Shown here: one piece after another, positions 21,908 through 33,142 of the stretch
Numbering within the stretch: the stretch's first letter is position 1
How the letters are laid out: each line of letters starts with the position of its first letter
From: Volvariella volvacea V23
Lineage: Eukaryota; Basidiomycota; Agaricomycetes; Agaricales; Pluteaceae
Assembly (NCBI GenBank): GCA_000349905.1
Contig: KB722740.1
Coordinates: 215,318-279,317 of the forward strand
Direction: 5' to 3'
Length of the DNA stretch: 64,000 nucleotides
Program-made: the position numbers and the translations under genes
The notes under the pieces: model-generated
Told to the model about the DNA's origin: nothing
Seen by the model: the letters and a program-made list of their open reading frames with translations, nothing else
The model's database searches: none

Positions 21908-24747
21908 CTCATGATACATGTTTGCTCTTATCATTTGTGCATGTTGCGTGTAAAGGAGAAATCATCATGTACTATATACTTGCCGGCATCCCTTTGCGTC
22001 GATGCTGTGATACTTGAGCATATGTGCGACTCAAGCTGAACATCAAGGTCCTGCTATCAAACTCATACACTAGCAAGTGAAGGAGCACAAGTCGCCCAAT
22101 GCTGGAATTGCCTGGCCCAGTGGGTCACGGGGGTGAGTTGTGGGACGAGACATTCGCATACCCCAAGTCGGGACCCCTTTGGGCCTGTGTAGAGGTGGAG
22201 GCTACTGACCCGCCCACAATGTCTGCTAAGGAACAAAGGGTTGTCGACAAGGGGGTCTGCGAAGTGATGAGGGCGTAGTACCATAGATTGATCAAAGCAG
22301 GCACTGAAGTAAACTTGTTTGCTCACCTCCCTTTGACCCACACCCCAATGCACAATGTCCGCAGAAACAAGTCCCTGCCTGAAGAACCCCCACCAGCCAT
22401 CTTGTTGGCCGACATTACCGAAATCTAGGACTCCAGTCTGATGTTGCGTCGCAGCGCTTGTAACTTCGGCCATTCTCAACACGACAATAGCAGCTAAGCG
22501 CGTCCTGCTCCTCCCCCGAACCTGCATTGAAAAAGAATTGATGCTGAAGAAGACTTGGACCAGATATGACTTCTCTTGTCCATCACAGTCTTTCCGTTAT
22601 GCTTCGAGTCTGGGTCTTTGACAGCGGCGTGGGGTGCTTCGTGTGGGTTTGCAAACAAGGTATGTCATCTCATTCCTATATCTTCGTCATTCATTTTTGC
22701 ACCATATAACGGCCATTTGTCACTGCTTGGTCCAGCGTCTCACCATTGGTGCAGATCCCGGGGAGCGAGGTCATTGAGGATCACTTGCCCAGTGCCTTCC
22801 TGGCGTTTAACGACGAAGGCAGGGCCTCGCAATCCTCCTTCCGGCGTTTTCCCATCGAGAACCCTCATAAAGGGCGTGTAGGATGGGCTTGATGGTATCG
22901 ATACCAGTGTCATAATCCTCCAAAAGCTCCAAGGTCGACCTTGTTGATGTTCGCTCGCCACAACTTTCTGGTCTCATCTGTGTCTTAAGGGCAAATAAAT
23001 ACCCTAACTCCGCCCGACCGACATGCGTGTTTGCAAATGGCCGACAGCTAATTTACGAGAGAAAACTCACACCTTGAGTTTCGAATGTACGGGCTGGTTC
23101 GGCCTGTTGCGACACCTCACAGTGTCGAGCGTGGGACCTGACAGTGGAGGGTATTGGTAGGTATGTGAGGGGATCTCCACAAATAAGGATACGGCATGTT
23201 CATCCCACATGGGGAGCTAGGTCCATTTAAACGCTTTGCAGGTGGAGGGTATGCATGGTAAGAATTGGGGTTGCCGACTGGTATCGACTATGCAGCCCCA
23301 AACGAGTCATTAACGTCTAACTCGGCTCAGGACGCGTATTCCAGCAAGAATAGGTCGTGATTGAGACCCGGGGAGACAAGACGCCGCGCTATCAACACTT
23401 CCTGTTGCAGGCGCTTCTGCTGTATTAGGAGCCAGGTGACCTCTAGCTAGGAAGATTGCACTTCGATTGCCGCTGACTACGAGTCGTTTCGCAGGGCGCA
23501 ACATTGTACTTTACCCCCCAGAACTCTTGAAGCTATGTTCATGGTCGTCGCACCTTCGAATGAGGGCAAGGCGCGTGGCAGTAAAGACCTGCTAGGTACA
23601 TGGGGCCAACGACTCGTGACAGGATTTGAATACCTCGTCCACCACAAGATGGGGTGTCTGCTCGCCGAGACGTTATCGTGTCGCTTCCCTATATTGAACT
23701 GCAAAACCCCTTTCGTGCCGTGGCATCTCCATGAATGTGAGGGCTAATACTTGAAGCCCTTATCCCCCCTCTGCGTTACCTGTGCACTTGTGCAGACTGG
23801 TGGCACGTCGAGTATGACCCATATCCCGTACGGGTGCAGGGACTGGTGATGTGCTGGTCAAAGAGTTCCACGCGCTTGGTGGCAGGATGGTAGCAGCTCA
23901 ACATCGAGCCCGTGAAATAGACGTATCAAGCGCTGCAAAACTTCGAAGTTTCAAGTCCCGATACTTGAACAATTTTGAAAGGTTGAACGACGGCGTTCAC
24001 TGGTGGCAACAAGCAGTCAACGGGAAATGACGTCTGGATTTACCCTATCATGGGTGGCACACGTCGAACTCGTCCTGGGTGGCCTCCATAGGTAAGTTAT
24101 GGAAGACAGATTTCGAGTGTTGCCGCACGAGACACCGCTGTGCATCTTTCCACCAGCAGGACGTTGAGATGGCGTCATTAACATTGTGAATGGACTTACC
24201 CAGAGGCTGAACCTGGCCATCTTCCCTCCCCCCCTCGGTCCTGCAACCAGCCAATCGATCCAGTAAAGCCGATGTCCAAGTCTGTTGGGCATTCGCAATC
24301 TTCACGTCTCGTGGCATTTCAACACCACTTGCCAATCCCCCGACTGTGTCTGTATATTCGCGTATTTGTCCCACGAGGTTACTTCTCCCTCTCTTGTTCC
24401 TTCACTTGCGATCGCGGCACCTTGACGAAGGGGGATCTGTTCGCTCAAATTATCTTGTTTTCGATGTGTAGTGTTGCCTTCTGGTTTGCGGGGACCATCG
24501 CGAGAACTGTGGCACTCGACGGACAAAGGAAGGTATCCCCATTTATCACATACCTCTATTTGGACAGGCCTTTAGGACGTCAACACATCTCATGCACGCT
24601 CATCTTTGTGCCGCTAAATCTTATAATAATTCTTGTCATCGAACAATAAAGCAAGCTATGTCCTATGTGCAAATCGACACCAGTCCGTTGTGATATCGTA
24701 CATCATCCCCGAACACAAGCCCTGCCCCGCGCACCAAGGACCGCAGG
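21908..24747. other. Gene-poor 2.8 kb region
   Basis: Many overlapping open frames on both strands but no recognisable family. At 22099 a plus-strand frame of about 60 codons (starting MLELPGPVGHGGELWDETF) overlaps a minus frame of 154 codons (22063-22527). At 22740-22961 two minus frames are both open. GC content is higher than in neighbouring spacers. It could be a decayed mobile element or an unrecognised multi-exon gene; nothing supports either firmly. Confidence 0.4.
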
Positions 24748-25564
24748 TCATTTCCTATCACTCGCCGTGGGGTCCCCAGTACAGTTGATAAACCGATAGC
24801 CCTGCACTCCAAACTGTGGGTTGCCAGGAGTGATGTTTACCCACCGCTTTATCTCAAGCGACTTTTCTTTTCTTTGTGCGGTTGACTTTTGCCTTTCGTC
24901 GATGATAGGTTCTGCCCTGTTTGTTATGTTTGGGAGAGGTGGCACTGGTGACGGTTCCTTGGTTTGACTTCCTGCTGGCGCAGGGTTTTGGGTGGATGGG
25001 TCGGGCGGTGGTGTGGGATATGGGTTGCTTTGTGGTCCGAGTCTACGCGCTGCTGTTGACTTGGAGCGCCTAGATTTTTTAGGTGGTTGCCCCGACGGCT
25101 GTGGCACTGGTGATTTGGGCCTCGCAGTTGAAGGTGCCGTTTCCAGGGTCTTGCCTCTGGATCGTGCTGCTTCGGCTTCTACTTTCTCTAAGCTTTTCTC
25201 CTTCTCTAAGATGTAGGAGGCAACGAATGCCAACACATCAAGATTATTTCTGAATGTCTGTCCTGTCTGTTTCACGTGCTCTGATAGTTCTTCATTCAAT
25301 GAAGAAGGCAGTAACTCAGTGCGGCCCGAACGGATGGGTGCAGGTGGTAACTCCTTTGTTGATGTAGTTGATGATGATGCCACCACATTTTCCTGAGAAT
25401 GTCGTCAATTATCAAATGATAGCGAGTGCTCTACAACATACATTGGTGTCGCATCTGCCATTCGTCTGGCAGTCCACAGTCGCTTGGCTACGTGTGTCTT
25501 GTTCAGAATTATGTCTGTAATTTGGGTTGTCATGAGGCGGATCGACGAAGAGGTACTTGGGCAT
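24748..25564 (-). CDS. Hypothetical low-complexity protein
   Basis: Not recognised. Two exons: exon 1 begins MPKYLFVDPPHDNPNYRHNS and ends near 25442. A 51-nt intron (25391-25441) with good GTATGT and CTCAG ends joins in frame to NVVASSSTTSTKEL. The middle has a short helical charged part (LEKEKSLEKVEAEAARSRG), then a basic, proline-rich disordered stretch (KSRRSKSTAARR, NPYPTPPPDP). The end is ordered-looking (WVNITPGNPQFGVQGYRFIN). About 255 residues. Basic clusters suggest a nuclear protein. The start could lie further upstream. Confidence 0.6.
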
Positions 25565-27140
25565 CGTGAAGGCGAAAGGCCAATTGTTGACGAATATTAC
25601 TGCTGGCCTTAAATAGTGGTGACTACTTGTAGTTATTGGGCGTCTATTAAATTTCAAATAAAAGTATGATTTCCTTCTACAGCAACCGTATTATGTCAGT
25701 GGCCATGATCGCCAATTTCAATTCCTCATCCCGCATGCATTGCTGTTTAAGTCGCTGAATTAATTTGATGCCGTGCCAGTGCGCATAGGCCATATTTAGA
25801 AATGCCAATTAAGCCTGAATTTCTGCTCAGGTCCAAAATGAGGCTCGTATCGCTGTCCTTGGGGCCCAAAGCCGCCAACCACGAGGTTGAATGCGCCAAT
25901 GGTAGAGTCAACACGCCGGCTTTGTTTCGCATTGGACTGATGGCTTTGATTGCTTCCGTTCCTGTATTTTCAGAATGCAGCCCCCGTATGACTACAACCG
26001 CCGGAGTAATGCAAGAATATGTCCTGTTGACAGTAAGATTTCTATTGCTCAAGCTTATATATACGATACACGTCTTCATATGGTGTGTGCAATGACATTA
26101 CGAAATCACTGCACGCCCACTAAAACTAATAAAAATGAGGGATACATGGACGAAGGTGGAGTGAATGACGATATAATCGGAGTTGAGAGTCTGATAAAAT
26201 GATAAGGCTGAGTATGGAAACGAAGACTTTCGGTAAAAAAAAAATTGGCGCTTGTCATGTTACATAGCAAAGCGCATTGCAGAGGTGTCGTCCCCTTAAA
26301 CGCCAATACAGGATCCTGCAGGGGTTAATCAAGAACGTGGTTAACCATGGGTCACACCAACCGATGGCATTGCCTTTGTCAATTCTGCATCAAAGACGAC
26401 CCGTCATGCTACTTCACGCGCCCCTTCACTCTGTGATCTCTGCCGTACATTCGGGTCACAGTTGAGGGAAATGAAAGGCTGTTGCCTGTATAGGTAGTAG
26501 ACCTAATGGCCATTTTGTACCTTAACCATTGCGCCACTATCGAGTATCACTAGGACTGTCCACTTGGGGTCCTTCCCAACAACCCAAGTTATAGTGGCCA
26601 GGACCCGCACGTCAGTGAGTCAGATTTTCAAAGCGTTTCGGTGGCTGTAGCTTGCTGACAGTGCAGAGATCACCTGCGAGTTAAAGTTCTTCTATAGGCG
26701 TTATGCTCACAAGAAGACTCAAATTCTAATGTCTGTATTTAGAATGCCACTGGCCGTCTGTCTGCCCACTTCTGCTTCCCCTATCCCCATTGTAAATGTT
26801 GGGTGCCACTCGAAGGGGAGGCACTACACCTGGAGGGGTTCCCACCTTCACGCAAGGACAACACACCACGAAGAACTGCAGCCGTTTGATGCAAGTCAAC
26901 CTGCCTGGTACCTTCGTGGCTCATTACCGTCATCTGGGATAATGGATAACGAGTGGCTCAACCCCAATGGGCCGTGGCATTCTCCGACAGCACCTTGAGG
27001 CTCAAACCAGAGCCAAACATACCAAGCTATCATCCACGTGGGCAGGCCGCCCTGCTAGTGGCGATGCACCGGGGCTCTGTATTTTCCATTCATTGCGGGG
27101 GAATACTCCCTCTCTTTTCTTGTCCACCATCCATATCTCA
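25565..27140. other. Region without a recognised gene
   Basis: About 1.6 kb. Opposed open frames at 25747-26095 (110 and 97 codons) and 26953-27369 lack known motifs. A run of ten adenines lies near 26235. The last part is the 5' flank of the P-loop protein gene. Confidence 0.45.
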
Positions 27141-29844
27141 ATGGCACCTTCTGCTTCGCTGCGCACTGTGTTGCTGGCAAGGCAGTCGCTTGCTTCGCGT
27201 CGTCGACTCATACAACACATTCCCTACCCTTCTGCGCGCCTTGTTACCTCTTCCTCACGTGCCGATCCAATCAAACATGAATGGTTTGTATCCCGACGTG
27301 GCTATACCCAAGAAGTCCCCGACAAACCAGCTGCAACGCCAAAACCCCCAACGCCTCCAAAGCCCTTGAAGCCTACAGTAGCGCTAACGCCAAAACCAAC
27401 CCCACGGCATGAGGTGCAGGAAGGCACAGAGGCAGTCAATCTACCCTACAATCCTCCTGGTGGGGGTGGGGGACCTGGAATAGGCGGCGGTGGGCCGGCG
27501 CCATCTTTGACAAATATACCTGTCCTGGATTCAGCATTAGCGACAGTAATTGGCTTGGCTATGGGTGAGCTTTTTATTCATTTGCTATCTCTTCAAGTAA
27601 CCTCTTACGCATCCAGCAGTATTCGTCGGCGGTGTTGCATACCTAAGATGGTACAAATACAATGTTCTCCAGAAGGTAAACGACATGCAGCACTCTCAAT
27701 CTCTGCTATAACGTGCACACGTCACCTCAGATTGAAGCCGCGTTTGAGCCTGGCTATGATCCCGCTCTTGAGCTCGCAAAGCAACAGAGAAGGAAACCGC
27801 TCTCCAAAGGGGAGGATGACGATGGCCCATGGAGTACTAAGTTACGCCGAGTCGAGCAAGATGAAATTGATAGCATTGTTCATGGCCAGGAGCCTGGGCA
27901 TTACTATATTTTACTGGGCCCCAAGGTTTTTCAAACTCTGCAATAACACAGACTTTCACTCACGGTCGAACAACAGGGGTCTGGAAAGGGTACCATGATA
28001 TTTGAGGCCATGTCTGCTATCCACGCGGACGGTGTTTCTATGTGCGATGCTCACCCTGACCTAGAAGTGTTTCGTTTGAGGCTTGGGAAAGCACTCAACT
28101 ACGAATTCAATGAAGACACCCAGACGGGGCTATTCCAGCGCAGGGATCCGAGAGAAGGTTTGTGACAGTGCCACTAACCCTAGCATTATTTAATGGCCAT
28201 TTGTAGGTGGCCCAGCGCTGGATATCGAAAGGGGTAGGAATTCCGTGGCACTTACCATCAATATAAGCTCATGCAAATCTCTCAGCGTTAAACAAACTGG
28301 AAAAGGTTGCATTGCGCCTAGCCCGGAAAAAGGGCCGGCCGCTTGTACTTATTGTCAATAACGTGCATTACTTTAACAATGACGAAGATGGACGAAACAT
28401 GCTACTTCAACTCCAGCAGAGGGCCGAGGCATGGGCAGCAAGTGGTAGGTATCCCCTCATATCCTATTGCTTCGATTGGACATATCTCTCTTTTAGGGAT
28501 CCTAACCATGGTTTTCACCTCGTGAGTACAATCTCGTGATGAGTTTATTAAGTCACTAAGGAATTTTAAAGCGATGATTTCTGGCCTTTCCAAGTTTTGC
28601 GTAAGCTTGCATTATTTACTTTATTTCCCAATCGTCTGACGTGATGTTCCAGGCCGAGGTGGCAGTCGCATGCATGTCAGTTGCACGTCCAGCTCCTTTT
28701 CTTGTGTGTTATAACTTTTGGATAGGTACTCTCAGTGACTGATCTAGAGCCCAACCATGCTCGTCATGCGTTGGAGAGGTTGCGCAAGTTCCACAATCGC
28801 CACGGTCCAAACGTGGATCCTGAAGAGGTCCAGAATGCGGTTCACATCGTCGGTGGCCGCTTGGCTTATCTCAACAGGGTGAGAAGAGTGACCCAGCAAA
28901 ATTGGTTCTTCCGATTGACTTATATACTTCAGGTATCGAAGGGCCAGGATATGGTGAAAACCGCTCGCCATCTCCTAGACGTCGAAAAAGGCTTTTTACG
29001 CAGCAGAATTGGTATGAACCGATGCACCACATCTTTTGCAGATATCAAGGTTCATGTATGACTGATATTAGGTCTCATTCCTGATTGTGATGATGATGTC
29101 ATGGACGAGGTGTGTGCCCATGTACCCGTTCTCTCTGCATTACCCTGAGCGCTTTATTGCAGCAAAAATGGAGTTCGTGCTCATGGCTTCTGCTTGTGGC
29201 CTTTGTGAAGCAGTACGAGGAAGAAAAAGCCGCAAGACTGGAGGCCATCGAGGCCGGTGAAATTGACCCATCATGCGTAGAGGTCCCATTACCCAAGATC
29301 CCATATGTACGTTCTGTTTCTGATTTTCTCGGTCATTTTAAATGATGCTCACATGTCGTTAGTGGAGGTGCCGTGAAATCATGACTCGCGCTGATTTCTT
29401 GGAAGGTGTGACATCGGTGTTTTAACCCATCTGTCCGCGTCAACTTATCGGTATGACAGACCTCGACCGACAGAACATCATCACTATCGACGTGAGTTAA
29501 CCTATAGATCATTTGGGGATATCTGGCCTATCACTTTATATCAACCTAGATCGACCACGACGTCCGACCCGATTCCATGCTCACGCTTCTGGCTGCTCAA
29601 GAAGTCATCGCTGAAGAAGGCTTCGACGAGCTCTTGGAAGGTGTCCGTGATAGAATTGATGAAATTGAGAGCTTGCATCGTACCCGAGAACTTACGGTTT
29701 GTACTCGTGGTTTCATTTAATGAACAATTTGCTCACAATATTATGTACCAGTTCAAGGATGTCGATGAAGGGGATAGGATCAGGGTTTCCGTCGATAAGA
29801 GCGGTGGAGAACTTATTCGTACACTCATGGGGCCTCCATCGTAG
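27141..29844 (+). CDS. Mitochondrial P-loop (AAA-like) ATPase with C-terminal winged-helix type region
   Basis: Fungal P-loop NTPase of unknown role, predicted mitochondrial and membrane-anchored. The presequence is MAPSASLRTVLLARQSLASR. A proline- and glycine-rich linker follows (NPPGGGGGPGIGGGG), then one membrane segment (LATVIGLAMAVFVGGVAYL). The ATPase core has Walker A GPKGSGKGTM, created by splicing across an intron, and a Walker B-like strand PLVLIVNNVHYF with Asn where an acid is usual. Then TMVFTSDDFWPFQVLRRGG, VLSVTDLEPNHARHALERL and a C-terminal part ending GDRIRVSVDKSGGELIRTL. About 650 residues over at least twelve exons, all GT-AG. It resembles the fungal group with an AAA-protein C-terminal winged helix; substrate unknown. 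Confidence 0.85.
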
Positions 29845-30320
29845 GCTCTTGCCATTCCTTTAGTTTTCATGTTTACTTTGTTATTCTAATCTTGGTGTTC
29901 TTATCGTGCGACCAACTAGACTATCACGCGGGAGTAGTGGGGAGATGAAGATGCCCAGTTTCTTTTCTTTTCGTGGGCCATCCTCGTGGGGCTTGTATAT
30001 TCACCTGCTCCCCACTTAGCACAAGCACTATCCGAATGTGCTACCAAGAACATTGTAAATACGCAGAGGTGTAAGTATAATTGGAAGAGGAGGCACCGGA
30101 TATAGAGAGCAATAATATCACAAGGAAAAGGAAGAGAAATGATAAGAACGGAGAAACTAGCGTTTACAAAGTGGGCAGGACGATGCGACTGGTTTACTAA
30201 GCAGAGATAAGGACAGTTTGTCTTGCCACTTGGTGCTCGGAACGGCGTTGTAAGGATGCATAGTCTTTAGGATCGTGGGTAGTATGCCTCTATGCGTGCG
30301 CGCGTTGGAAAAGTGTGGAA
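29845..30320. other. Convergent 3' flanks
   Basis: About 475 bp between two genes ending toward each other. Likely 3' untranslated regions and polyadenylation signals; no gene seen. Confidence 0.55.
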
Positions 30321-32483
30321 TTAGGCCGTGATGGCGACGGGTTTCGTTCCGTCCTTCTTTGCTTCAGCCTCCTTCATAGCCTTCTCCGCCTGATTCTTTT
30401 TCTCCTCCAACTCTTTCACTTGCTTCTCGAGCTTTTCCTTCATCGTTGCATTGCTTGCCGGGTTATTGAAGGTCACACTTCGGTGAGGACTAGGCCCCAT
30501 GGACCCAGTCTCGGGCGTTGGAACATTGACTACAGGTGATGTCGTTGACAAGCCACGATGGAAGGTATTAGGTAGTACTCGTCCTTCTGGATGCTGGAAT
30601 GGACAAGTCGCGCGAGTACACGCGGCACCAAATCGACATGGTGTCGCGTAGTGGTTCGTACGAGGAGGATGGCTAAACATGCATCCAGGTCTCGTACAAG
30701 CTAGGCCATAACGACATGGGATTGCTGAAGACTGGTGGCTGGGCGGAACGGATGGAGGTGGATGTGCTACAGGGGTTACAGCTGCCGCTAATGGAGAGTC
30801 AACAAAATGGGATCAAAATGACAAAGTTGAGTGGAACATACCAGGTGCAGTGAGAACCGCTGGAGAAGCGTGGCCTTTCACACAATCCTTATCTTTACAG
30901 GCCATGCCCTCAGGGCAAGCCTCATTACTGAGAACCACACCACTTTCGACGGTTGCAACGGGCGAAGGGTGGGAATATCGACAACTTGGATTAGTGCATT
31001 TGATGGTAAACTTGCACAAGGTAGGAGATTGGGGGCGAGCGGGAGGAATAACAGCTGATGGCTGTTCGGGTTGAGAGGTAGCCGGTACTGGTGTGGGGGC
31101 AACGATCGGAACAGGGGCAGGTGGTGGTGTGGACTGGGAGTTTTGCGTGACGGGGAGCTCTTCTGAAGTCTTGGTAGGAGTCGCAGGTGTTATACCTCCA
31201 CCTCTACCTCTACCTCCTCCTCGCCCGCCTCTCATAGCACCCCTTCCTCTGCCATTAGTTCCATGCCCATTAGCTCCAGGAGCGCCTTGGAAGCCATTCG
31301 GCACGCCACCAGGGAACATTCCCATATCCCCAGGCATAACGCCTTGCATAGGGAACCCTGGAACAGGATAACCAGGTCCTGCACCTATAGTGGAAGCTAA
31401 CTGTGCCATCAATGCCATTTGGTTCATCATCATCTCCTGCAGCATTAACGGATTCACTACCCCCATTGGCGGCATCTCCATTCCGCCCATGTTGGGATAG
31501 CCATTGGGCATCATCATCTGTTGTTGCTGATCTGGTGTATTGCTATTCACGATGTTATCGATCCTTGCTTGAATCTCATCATGCGCAATGTTCCTTCCAG
31601 CAGGCCCCCCAACCCGATCCAAAAGACTCCGAGAATTGCCGTGCTGATTGCTATTAGAGTTTCCGTCACGTTGCATCGCTCTAGGTCCCGTTGGCAAATC
31701 TGTTCGTCTCGACTTATTTGGATGACCAGGGGATGGCGAACGCGCGGAGGCGGACCGCTTGCTTGAAGAAGATAGAACTTGTGATACGGTGTGCTGATAG
31801 ACGCCATTCCGTGGGACATGGTGTGGCCGTCTTGATGATGACGATGACGACGACTCTGCTTGCGGCTGTGGTGGCTCGTTCTTTGATATCGTGGGCGCAA
31901 TGGCCTGTTCTGAGGGCGATGGTTCGGGAGCGGCTGCGGCTGACTCGTCTGACCCCTTTGCAGCTTCCTCAAATAACCAGTCTGTAAAACTGCTAGCTAT
32001 ATGCACGAGATATATGTAAGCAAATTGCAGGGGGGGTAAGAAGGGAAATACATACGATACTCAGGACCAATAACTAATAGTCCAAAATAGTGTTAGCTTA
32101 GCATTTACCCTTGCTAATCGGAGGTAGGTGTGCTCACTTTCTTTCATTTCCGTGGTAATCTGGTCTGTGAAAAAATGCGCAATGAGCCAGAATTTCAACA
32201 TACACCACCGAAGCCCATACCTGCTGTCTTGTCGTTTATAATCATGATGGTGATATATTCCGCCATGACAGAATCTGCAATATAACTCAGTAAACCGAGG
32301 TCGCATTCTGACTTCGAGTCTTGCGTACCGCCTTCAGTAATAAGACCTTGTTTTGTGAGCTCATCTTGGATAGTTTGCTACAGAACGAGCACATCAGTAA
32401 AGATGGAGACATTAAGAAGCATGTGGTGATCGCACTTGTAATTGTAGTGCACGTGGTGTGCCAATGGTTAAACCGAAGGGCAT
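30321..32483 (-). CDS. NAB2: Nuclear polyadenylated RNA-binding protein Nab2 (ZC3H14-like)
   Basis: Binds poly(A) RNA, controls tail length and helps mRNA export. Start MPFGLTIGTPRALQLQ. Short exons give QTIQDELTKQGLITEG, then DSVMAEYITIMIINDKT and EMKELIGPEYDSSFTDWLFE, an N-terminal PWI-like fold. A long disordered part follows: Ser/Pro/Gln-rich, a Met-rich stretch (MMMPNGYPNMGGMEMPPMG) and an RGG-type patch (RGRGAMRGGRGGGRGRGGG). Four CCCH fingers of Cx5Cx4Cx3H type follow: CKFTIKCTNPSCRYSH, CPEGMACKDKDCVKGH, CRYGLACTRPGCMFSH and CRFGAACTRATCPFQH. Yeast Nab2 has seven. A C-terminal coiled coil (KEKLEKQVKELEEKK) ends the protein. About 590 residues. Confidence 0.93.
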
Positions 32484-32605
32484 GATAGAGGTAAGTTTTG
32501 GTGGACGAAGTGGACGGTGAGCTCAAGAGATATTTCAAACTCCGCCTCGAGGTCACACCTTCTTACTCAGACTTCACGGTGTGACAAAGTCACGCCTGTT
32601 CACAA

Positions 32606-32692
32606 GCATTAATGGGGTAGTGGTAACCTGGGTCGTTGCCATTCGATTCCTTCAAGCTCGACCCGCCGGGGGTTCGATTCCCCCTTAATGCA
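32606..32692 (+). tRNA. tRNA-Gly(GCC) with a 16-nt intron
   Basis: Acceptor GCATTAA (32606-32612) pairs perfectly with TTAATGC (32685-32691), discriminator A at 32692. D arm GGGT/ACCT with AGTGGTA loop. Anticodon stem GGTCG/CGACC with loop TTGCCA..T and anticodon GCC at 32638-32640. A 16-nt intron at 32642-32657 sits at the canonical place after position 37. T arm GGGGG-TTCGATT-CCCCC contains a perfect B box. It lies 122 bp upstream of the NAB2 start, on the opposite strand. Confidence 0.93.
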
Positions 32693-33142
32693 ATCACTTT
32701 TTTGTCCCATTTTTTTGAGCAAAACCAAGCCCATATCCTCAGTGGAAGTGTATGTGCTATTTCTATGCATTCGTGCAGCAATTAACATGGAGTGTAGCGA
32801 TTACAATATTGATCATTTTATACAAGTCCATCTTGTGATTGTGTGAGTAAGGACGGACGGACAACAAAATAGCTGTCTACAGCAAAGGCAGAGATACACC
32901 ACTAAACGGCTGAATAGTCCTAGGTGCACGTGCTAAGCAACGATAGTCATGAAAAAAGCAAGAAAGCGAGCATCAAATTGATGTCCAGGGAAAGATAAAG
33001 CAAAAAAAAAAAAACATATCTTCAACCGTCAATCGACAACAAAAAGATTAAAAAGAAAAAGCGATGACGTGGACGGAGGGAGAAAACAAATATGAAGCAC
33101 AGCAACATCAAGGCAATTCACAACTTTCTTATATTCCTAACT
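32693..33142. other. Spacer between tRNA-Gly and the CSC1-like gene
   Basis: About 450 bp, A-rich on the plus strand near the CSC1-like stop (poly-A run at 33003-33014). It holds the tRNA trailer and the 3' flank of the channel gene. Confidence 0.55.
32698..32703 (+). terminator. RNA polymerase III oligo-T terminator of tRNA-Gly
   Basis: Six T residues five bases after the tRNA discriminator base, with a second T run a few bases further on. Confidence 0.8.

Noticed and set aside
22063..22527. 154-codon minus-strand frame.
   Set aside because: No motif, no splice partner, overlaps an equally open plus-strand frame; expected by chance in 64 kb.
26505..26575. tRNA-like string on the minus strand (A-box-like TAGTGGCGCAATGGTTAAGG).
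   Set aside because: No acceptor stem, no anticodon stem-loop and no B box at the right distance.
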